A program made the position numbers and the translations under genes. Shown here piece by piece: positions 7,265-12,546 of a DNA stretch of 12,546 nt (position 1 is the stretch's first letter; each line of letters begins with the position of its first letter). Where the stretch lies: contig DAOJ01000007.1 of NCBI GenBank assembly GCA_002502365.1, positions 1 through 12,546 of the forward strand, given 5' to 3'. The notes beneath the pieces were generated by a model. That model had not been told where the DNA came from, made no database searches, and worked only from the letters and a program-made list of their open reading frames with translations. The stretch comes from Euryarchaeota archaeon UBA106. GTDB taxonomy: Archaea; Thermoplasmatota; Poseidoniia; Poseidoniales; Thalassarchaeaceae.

Positions 7265-8470
7265 CTACTCACCTCCAATCAATCCAACAATCGCTTCGGC
7301 ACCCTCTGCCAGTGTTTCTACAGAGGTACAATCTAGATCTGAGGCGTCTATAATCGCTCTACCTTCTTCGAACATAGTTCCTGAAAGTCTGATTACCAAA
7401 GGAACTTCTAGACCCATATTTTCTGAAACCGAAAGAACCGCTTTCGCAACGATATCACATCGTTGAATTCCACCAAAAATATTCACTAGAATCCCCTTTA
7501 CGTTTGGGTCTTCTAAGATAATTTCGAAAGCCTCTTGCACTTTTTCTTCATTTGCTCCTCCGCCAATATCGAGGAAATTGGCGGGCTCACCACCATAGAG
7601 CTTGATGACATCCATTGTAGCCATTGCCAGCCCTGCGCCATTGACTAGACAGCCAATATCACCGTCTAACTTGACATAGGATAGCCCCGCTTCATTTGCC
7701 CTAGTTTCTGTAGGTTCTTCTTCGGACAGGTCTCTCATTTCATCCCACTTTTTGTGTCTAAATGATGCGTTTTCATCGAAACCAACCTTTGCATCTAGAG
7801 CAATCATCTCATCAGATTTTGTGCGAACAAGTGGATTTATCTCCACCATTGAACAATCATTAGAAGTAAATACGTCGTATAATTTACCAATCATTCCAAA
7901 GAAATCCTTCAAAGCGGTGCCTGAGAGCCCTAGAGCCATACCTAAATTTCTCTTTTGAAAACCAAGTAAGCCGGCAGAAGGGTCTACCCAAATTTTGTGA
8001 ATCGCTTCAGGGGTGTTTTCTGCTACTTCTTCGATATCCATTCCGCCTTCAGTTGAGGCCATGATTAGCACAGCCTTTGCCTCCCTGTCGACTAATAATG
8101 CGAGATAATATTCGTGTTCTATTTCGCATCCTGCTTCGACGTAGAGGTTACTGACCAATTTCCCTTCGGGGCCGGTCTGTTTTGTAACTAGAATGTGCCC
8201 TAGAATATTTTCAGAATATTCCTTGACCTCATCTTTCGAAAAAGCGATCTTTACTCCACCCTCCATCAATAAATCTCCTGAATCAGGACAGTAAAGGTTG
8301 CCTTTTCCGCGCCCACCTGCATGAATTTGGCTCTTCACAGCAACAACTTTTGAGCCTAGTGAATCGTAAGCGGTAAGCGCTTCCTCAACAGATTTGCAAT
8401 GAACTCCATCCTGAACCTTTACTCCCGCAGAACGAAACAGTTCCTTCCCCTGATACTCGTGAATATTCAT
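7265..8470 (-). CDS. sucC: Succinyl-CoA synthetase beta subunit
   Basis: SucC is the ATP-grasp subunit that binds nucleotide and succinate and pairs with SucD. From ATG 8470 the protein has 401 residues, near the family norm. The N-terminus MNIHEYQGKELF is the classic SucC opening and fixes the start. VKSQIHAGGRGKG (45-57) is the ATP-grasp nucleotide loop. VEAGCEIEHEYYLA (111-124) and SMVEINPLV (207-215) carry the Mg/ATP-binding acids. The C-terminal flavodoxin-like domain shows NGAGLAMATMD (277-287), NFLDIGGGA (298-306) and ILVNIFGGIQRCDIV (327-341). Compared with E. coli there is a short insertion of about 14 residues after the GRGKG loop (57-71). The frame stays open to 8635, but that extension lies across the divergent neighbour's start and is not part of the gene. 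A weak GGAG lies 7 bases before the ATG. Nucleotide preference (ATP or GTP) cannot be judged. Confidence 0.97.
   Translation of the reverse strand: MNIHEYQGKELFRSAGVKVQDGVHCKSVEEALTAYDSLGSKVVAVKSQIHAGGRGKGNLYCPDSGDLLMEGGVKIAFSKDEVKEYSENILGHILVTKQTGPEGKLVSNLYVEAGCEIEHEYYLALLVDREAKAVLIMASTEGGMDIEEVAENTPEAIHKIWVDPSAGLLGFQKRNLGMALGLSGTALKDFFGMIGKLYDVFTSNDCSMVEINPLVRTKSDEMIALDAKVGFDENASFRHKKWDEMRDLSEEEPTETRANEAGLSYVKLDGDIGCLVNGAGLAMATMDVIKLYGGEPANFLDIGGGANEEKVQEAFEIILEDPNVKGILVNIFGGIQRCDIVAKAVLSVSENMGLEVPLVIRLSGTMFEEGRAIIDASDLDCTSVETLAEGAEAIVGLIGGE
7269..7276 (-). promoter_or_regulatory. Shine-Dalgarno site of sucD
   Basis: GGAGGTGA on the minus strand, 5 bases before ATG 7263 and inside the last codons of sucC. 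It is a full match to the usual anti-16S sequence and rules out the upstream TTG start. Confidence 0.85.
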
Positions 8471-8579
8471 GTCGACGCTCCGGCGACTCAACATCCGTCT
8501 TTCAACGATGCGCCTTGTGAATTTGCGGGAGGCGTCGGGGACACGAAGTGCTGAAAGTAGTAAATGCGCCCGCACAACC
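8471..8579. promoter_or_regulatory. Divergent intergenic promoter region, sucC / nucleotidyltransferase
   Basis: This 109-base gap between two divergent genes must hold promoters for both. It is more GC-rich than its flanks. The only TATA-like element I see is TAGTAAAT at 8558-8565 (ATTTACTA on the minus strand, with a GC-rich GCGGGCGC upstream that could be a BRE); it would suit sucC with a leader of roughly 60 bases. For the plus strand it lies only about 15-22 bases before the ATG, short for a leaderless mRNA. There is no Shine-Dalgarno before the plus-strand ATG. Element positions are inference; the divergent arrangement is seen directly. Confidence 0.45.
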
Positions 8580-9542
8580 ATGGACGTAGTGGTTCTGGCG
8601 GGAGGATTTGGTACTCGACTTAGGCCTTGGACCAATTCTATCCCTAAGCCGCTTCTACCTATTTTGGATCAATCAATGATTGAACACGTGCTAAACGTAC
8701 TTCCCGAATCTGAAGTCGATAAGGTGCTAATTGCTGCAGGTTATGGCATAGATCAAATGAGAGATTATTTTTCGAATATTGACCTTCCATACGAAGTCGT
8801 AATCGTTGAGGAAACCGAGCCCTTAGGGACTGGGGGAGCAATTGCCAATTGCCGTCCTCATCTTTCAGATGGTACCTTTTGTGTGATTAATGGAGATTTA
8901 ATTACGAGTTTGAAAGTAAAGGAAATGTTAGAATTTCATAAGGAGAACGGAGGTCTAGCTACAATTTCACTTTGGCCTGTAGAAGATCCTTCGAGATTTG
9001 GAGTCGCAGATTATATTGGGGAAACTGGCAAAATCATGAGATTCCAGGAAAAACCTCCTATCGAAGAAGCGTTCTCAAATTTAATTAATGCTGGAACCTA
9101 TCTTCTTGAACCCGAGATTTTCGATTATATGCCGGACGGCAGACATAGCATGGAAAGAGATGTGTACGAAAAAATTGCAGAAAATGGAGTATTGAACGGA
9201 TTTCCATTCGAAGGCATGTTCGTAGATGCCGGCACTCCAGAATCATTTGTTGAGGCAACCCAAGCATGCATTAATTCTGGAAGATTTTCCACAGGTGAGA
9301 CAAAGGACAGTACATGGTTTGGGAATAACGTCGTAAATTCTGGAAAAATAATCTCAAGTTCTGTTGCGCGAAATTCTCGTGTTGGAAATGGGACAATTGT
9401 GGAGAATTCCGTTATTCTTGAGGGCGTGAAAATTGGTGAAAATTGTTCCATAAGGAATTGCTTAATTGGAAACAACTGCATAATTCATGACGGATCATCA
9501 TTAGACGGATTAATTCTAGATCATGAAACGATTGTAGAGTGA
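8580..9542 (+). CDS. Sugar-1-phosphate nucleotidyltransferase, GDP-mannose pyrophosphorylase type
   Basis: Transfers a nucleotide from NTP to a sugar 1-phosphate to give an NDP-sugar, in the cytoplasm, feeding glycolipid, polysaccharide or protein glycosylation. From ATG 8580 the protein has 320 residues. The N-terminal Rossmann-like domain opens with VVVLAGGFGTRLRPWT and IPKPLLP (3-27), the NTP-binding signature with K23 of PKP. EETEPLGTGGAI (77-88) and INGD (103-106; metal ligand D106), EKP (157-159), NAG (170-172) and VDAGTPESF (215-223) complete the active site. Residues from about 245 to 310 show the I/V-G-N-x-x repeats of a short left-handed beta-helix. Overall it resembles mannose-1-phosphate guanylyltransferase more than glucose-1-phosphate transferases, but sugar and base are not certain. 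The upstream in-frame extension to 8469 is not conserved-looking and is antisense to the sucC extension. The helicase gene starts 6 bases after its TGA, so the two are probably cotranscribed. Confidence 0.88.
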   Translation: MDVVVLAGGFGTRLRPWTNSIPKPLLPILDQSMIEHVLNVLPESEVDKVLIAAGYGIDQMRDYFSNIDLPYEVVIVEETEPLGTGGAIANCRPHLSDGTFCVINGDLITSLKVKEMLEFHKENGGLATISLWPVEDPSRFGVADYIGETGKIMRFQEKPPIEEAFSNLINAGTYLLEPEIFDYMPDGRHSMERDVYEKIAENGVLNGFPFEGMFVDAGTPESFVEATQACINSGRFSTGETKDSTWFGNNVVNSGKIISSSVARNSRVGNGTIVENSVILEGVKIGENCSIRNCLIGNNCIIHDGSSLDGLILDHETIVE

Positions 9543-9548
9543 AGTGGT

Positions 9549-12344
9549 ATGGTTTCAGATTTCGGAAAAATTGGTTTTTCTGGAAAACTCAGACCATCCC
9601 AAGTCGCTTCCTCAGGGATAATTCGTAAAGAATTGGAAAATGATTCGAAAGAACTACTCATTGTTGCTCCTCCCGGATCTGGAAAGACCGTTCTTGGATT
9701 GTATGTTTGGTCTGATTTGGTTAGGTTACCAACTTTGGTTCTGAGCCCAAATTCGGCTATACAGGCTCAGTGGGTAGAGAGGGCAAAGGAATTGTTCAAT
9801 TTAGACGGTAGAGATGATGAGATTGGAACCGACCCAAAGAATCCAGGAATACTTACCTCTCTAACTTACCAATCTGTTACGCTGCCAAAGAGGGGCGGGG
9901 GTGATTTAGATGAATCAGCATTGGAACTTTGGATTAGTAAATTGATGACTCCTGATATTGACCGAATTGAGGCTGAAGACCGAGAAAGTGCAATATCTTG
10001 GATTGAAGATTTGAAGGAAAAAAATCCCGAATTGTATGAAGATACGTTGAGTAAATTTAGGAAAAAAGTCCGAGATGATTTGTCCGAACATGGAAATGCC
10101 CTATGGGTATTGCATGACTCAGCCAAGGCCAATTTGATGAGGCTCAAAGAGGCCGAAGTTGGCCTGATTATACTCGATGAATGCCATCATCTATTGGAAC
10201 ATTGGGGTAGAGTTTTGTTGGAAATTGTTGAGTTTTTGGGTAATCCAATTGTCTTGGGCCTTACTGCGACTCCACCGGATGTAGGCGAAGGAGGAGATTC
10301 TAAACAAAAACAAAATATGTATCTTGATTTATTTGGGGAAGTCGACTATGAAGTTCCGGTTCCGGCATTAGTTCGTGACGGTAACTTAGCGCCATACCAA
10401 GACTTGGCTTACTTCGTAAGGCCTTCAGAAAAAGAGCTGAAATATATTGCAAATGCAACCACAGACTTCAGACAGTTAATCAAAACTCTAAGGCAGGGCC
10501 CGGAAGACCCAGAAGATAGAGTCCCTGGTTTGGACGTTTGGCTTTTCAGAACCTTATCGGAACTTGATTTGCCAGCAGGAAAAGCCTCAGATTGGGAGTC
10601 ATTCAGGAAGCGAGATCCCGGGTTGGCAGACAGAGCCCGAGGCTTTCTTGTACAAAATGGAAGGAGTCTCCCGGCCGATATCCCCCTTCCTGATCAAGAA
10701 TTCGTTCGTCAGGGAAATAGTCAGGGTTCCATGATTACTATTCTTGACAGATATATCCGTAATGGGTTGATGCGATCCAGCAATAAGAAAGATCATCAGT
10801 TAGCAGATGAGGCTAAGGAGAAACTACGATTACTTGGAGTTCAAATTACCGGCTCAGGTGCTAGATTATGCGCATCTCCAATTAGTAGGGTCATGGCATA
10901 TGGTTCTGCAAAATATGATGCAGTTAGAGAAATTCTGACGACTGAAATGCAAGCACTGGGTTCGGATATCCGGGCTGTTATTGTGACCGATTTCGAGAAG
11001 ACATCTTCCTCCACTTTGGTTGAGGATGTTTTGGATAAGGAAGCAGGCGGTGCAGTCGCCGCTTACAGAGCAGTACTGCAATCCGAAGTAACAGATAGGC
11101 TGGATCCTGTATTAATGACTGGGACTACGGTTCTAGTCGATGACGATCTTTTGCAGAATATTTTCCCTCGATTTGAACAATGGGTTGATGAAAGGAGTTT
11201 AGATATTAAATTCGAATATATCGAGCGAGGTGAATTTTTTGAAATCCGAGGCAAGGGTAAAGATTGGCTTCCCAGATATTACACTATGATGATTACAGAA
11301 TTATTCCAAGAAGGTGTGACGAACTGCCTTGTAGGTACCAGAGGGCTACTCGGAGAGGGCTGGGATGCAAGTAGAATCAATGTTCTAATCGATTTGACCA
11401 CAGTAACTACGAGCATGAGTATAAATCAGTTGAGAGGTAGGTCATTTAGGCTAGACAAGCATTGGCCGGAGAAGGTAGCAAATAATTGGGATATTATCTG
11501 TCTAGCAGATGAGTATCAGAAAGGCTTCGATGATTACCTTAGGTTCCAAAGAAAGCACAAACAGCTCTACGGTGTTGGAGATGATGGTGCGATAGAGAAA
11601 GGAGTGGGCCACGTTCACGCTGCATTTACGGAAGCCAAACCTGAGGGTGTATCGGAGACCATGAATATCTTTAATGAAGAGATGTTACTTAGAGCAAAAA
11701 ATAGGGCTAGAACTAGGACACTTTGGAAGATTGGACAACCATTCAATGCTGAACCCAAAGAGGCTGTGGAAATCAAAGTGAGACTTGGGAATGAGAACGC
11801 CTTCCCTGCGAATGGCATTGCCCTGGCTAAGATAAGCAACCATTCACTCGTGCTTTCGATAGGGGAAGCAGTTGTCTTATCGCTCAAGGAATTGCAATTG
11901 ATTAACTCCTATGCGGAAATTGGAGGAGGTTCCCGAGATGGGGGTTGGATGCGAGCATATCTGAAGGACGCAAATGAGAGCGAGTCAGCGATTTTTGCAT
12001 CTGCGATGCAGGAAATACTGGGGCCTCTAGATAATCCTAGGTATGTCATTCCCAGAGAAGTGAAGATAATCACGGACAATTGGCTCAGTAACATGCTACC
12101 AGAAGTTCTAGCAAAATACGTTCGTTCAAAGCGGGACAAGCTTGCGATGTTCCACTCGGTTCCGAAGGTCCTCTGCAAGAATAAGGAAGACGCTGCTGTC
12201 TTCCAAAGACATTGGAACGAGCGAGTTAGTCCCGGAGCTGTAATGTACGGCCACAGTAAATCCGGCAAACAAATGGTATCGGCCATCAAAGAACGAGGGC
12301 TAGTGCCCGAGTCTTCAATAAATCAGAAAAATGTCTACTTGTGA
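9549..12344 (+). CDS. Large SF2 DEAH-type helicase of unknown role
   Basis: A 931-residue ATP-dependent nucleic-acid helicase or translocase of superfamily 2. Lobe 1: LRPSQ (14-18), Walker A APPGSGKT (40-47), motif Ia VLSPNSAIQAQW (64-75), motif II LDECHH (209-214) and motif III LTATPP (238-243), leading to LVRDGNLAPYQD (274-285), reminiscent of the XPB/UvrB-like group. Lobe 2 resumes near 450 and holds motif V GTRGLLGEGWDAS (596-608) and motif VI QLRGRSFR (627-634), both intact. Two parts are unexplained: a charged stretch within lobe 1 (115-200) plus an insert between the lobes (about 290-450), and a C-terminal region (about 735-931) with no motif I recognise. No nuclease, methylase or protease motif is seen, so a restriction system is not supported. 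Start ATG 9549 lies 6 bases after the nucleotidyltransferase stop, with only a weak AGTGG-like site before it. Roles in DNA repair, RNA metabolism or defence are all open. Confidence 0.85.
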   Translation: MVSDFGKIGFSGKLRPSQVASSGIIRKELENDSKELLIVAPPGSGKTVLGLYVWSDLVRLPTLVLSPNSAIQAQWVERAKELFNLDGRDDEIGTDPKNPGILTSLTYQSVTLPKRGGGDLDESALELWISKLMTPDIDRIEAEDRESAISWIEDLKEKNPELYEDTLSKFRKKVRDDLSEHGNALWVLHDSAKANLMRLKEAEVGLIILDECHHLLEHWGRVLLEIVEFLGNPIVLGLTATPPDVGEGGDSKQKQNMYLDLFGEVDYEVPVPALVRDGNLAPYQDLAYFVRPSEKELKYIANATTDFRQLIKTLRQGPEDPEDRVPGLDVWLFRTLSELDLPAGKASDWESFRKRDPGLADRARGFLVQNGRSLPADIPLPDQEFVRQGNSQGSMITILDRYIRNGLMRSSNKKDHQLADEAKEKLRLLGVQITGSGARLCASPISRVMAYGSAKYDAVREILTTEMQALGSDIRAVIVTDFEKTSSSTLVEDVLDKEAGGAVAAYRAVLQSEVTDRLDPVLMTGTTVLVDDDLLQNIFPRFEQWVDERSLDIKFEYIERGEFFEIRGKGKDWLPRYYTMMITELFQEGVTNCLVGTRGLLGEGWDASRINVLIDLTTVTTSMSINQLRGRSFRLDKHWPEKVANNWDIICLADEYQKGFDDYLRFQRKHKQLYGVGDDGAIEKGVGHVHAAFTEAKPEGVSETMNIFNEEMLLRAKNRARTRTLWKIGQPFNAEPKEAVEIKVRLGNENAFPANGIALAKISNHSLVLSIGEAVVLSLKELQLINSYAEIGGGSRDGGWMRAYLKDANESESAIFASAMQEILGPLDNPRYVIPREVKIITDNWLSNMLPEVLAKYVRSKRDKLAMFHSVPKVLCKNKEDAAVFQRHWNERVSPGAVMYGHSKSGKQMVSAIKERGLVPESSINQKNVYL

Positions 12345-12546
12345 TTAATCAGAGCATAATTGACAATTGATGTTTGGTCCAACATGCTGAGGGCAGAATC
12401 GGCCTCGACACGTGTAGCATCTGAAATCGAATGCGCTTACTGTTTTTTCACATCCAGGATGGCCACATAGATCACCAGTATCGGTATTGTCTGATGGATT
12501 ACTTTCTGATTTGACCTTGTAGCCCTCTTCCCACCATTCATCACCG
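12345..12546 (-). CDS. AN1-like zinc-finger protein, N-terminus cut by the window edge
   Basis: An open frame enters from the right edge and ends at TAA (12345-12347), giving 66 residues. It is rich in metal-ligand residues: C(x4)C(x10)C(x2)C(x4)C(x2)H(x6)C(x2)C, with core CYTCRGRFCPQH and a C-terminal CQLCSD. The C-x4-C-x2-H core resembles AN1-type and related treble-clef zinc fingers, found in many small archaeal proteins of unknown role; the end differs from classical AN1 (H-x5-H-x-C). Before the finger lies an acidic, Ser/Asn-rich linker. The even spacing of ligands and the clean frame make this a real gene although it is short here. It converges on the helicase gene: the helicase TGA ends at 12344, so the stop codons abut with no spacer. 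Possible oligo-T ends lie within the opposing genes (T6 at 12443-12448 for the plus strand; T5 opposite 12326-12330 for the minus strand). Function unknown. Confidence 0.75.
   Translation of the reverse strand, partial: GDEWWEEGYKVKSESNPSDNTDTGDLCGHPGCEKTVSAFDFRCYTCRGRFCPQHVGPNINCQLCSD

Noticed and set aside
7264..7278. TTG start of sucD at 7278
   Set aside because: The ATG at 7263 has a full GGAGGTGA at 5 bases and matches the normal SucD N-terminus.
8474..8537. Near-inverted repeat gacgctcc / ggaggcgtc in the divergent region
   Set aside because: One base out of register with a loop of about 47 bases; not convincing as an operator without comparison.
8469..8579. In-frame extension of the nucleotidyltransferase upstream to 8469
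   Set aside because: The family begins at the MDVVVLAGG strand (8580). The extension is antisense to the equally spurious sucC extension and occupies the expected promoter space.
8471..8635. In-frame extension of sucC upstream to 8635
   Set aside because: The SucC family opening MNIHEYQ starts at 8470. The extension is Arg/Ser-rich, runs into the divergent gene and matches no SucC sequence.
9549..12344. Helicase as part of a restriction or phage-defence system
   Set aside because: No nuclease, methyltransferase, specificity or other defence gene in the window, and the neighbours are metabolic. Not excluded, only unsupported.
12358..12368. aattg / caatt palindrome near the right edge as an operator
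   Set aside because: It lies within the coding frame of the zinc-finger gene and is short enough to arise by chance.

Overview
The window looks like a chromosomal segment of an archaeon, moderately AT-rich and densely coded. The strongest sign is a full-length ABCE1/Rli1 ribosome-recycling ATPase, a protein of archaea and eukaryotes. Polycistronic gene order, Shine-Dalgarno sites (GGAGGTGA before sucD, GAGGGGGTGA before the first prenyl synthase) and an AN1-like zinc-finger protein fit this. Archaeal Rli1 beside a bacterial-type GrpE and a bacterial-type sucCD would suit marine planktonic Euryarchaeota (Poseidoniales/MGII-like), but that placement is inference.

Layout. Minus strand, in order of transcription: sucC (8470-7265) and sucD (7263-6340), the two succinyl-CoA synthetase subunits; an FAD-dependent HpnE-like squalene desaturase (6276-4810); two different squalene/phytoene synthase family proteins (4758-3739 and 3742-2402, overlapping by 4 bases); Rli1 (2331-553); and grpE (494 to beyond the left edge). 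Plus strand, diverging from sucC: a sugar-phosphate nucleotidyltransferase of the GDP-mannose pyrophosphorylase type (8580-9542), followed after 6 bases by a 931-residue SF2 DEAH-type helicase of unknown role (9549-12344). At the right edge a minus-strand gene encoding a Cys-rich AN1-like zinc finger (12345 to beyond 12546) converges on the helicase with no base between the two stop codons.

How the genes fit together. The three isoprenoid genes form the clearest functional unit: two head-to-head prenyl-diphosphate condensing enzymes plus an HpnE-type flavoprotein match the parts list of the bacterial three-enzyme squalene route (HpnC, HpnD, HpnE), here beside an archaeal gene. A carotenoid/phytoene pathway is the main alternative. 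The second synthase carries an unusual N-terminal extension of about 125 residues whose start is uncertain, and a GC-rich hairpin sits at that junction. sucCD is central metabolism; Rli1 and GrpE are translation and protein-folding housekeeping.

No rRNA, tRNA, CRISPR array, insertion sequence or phage gene was seen. No gap between genes exceeds 110 bases.
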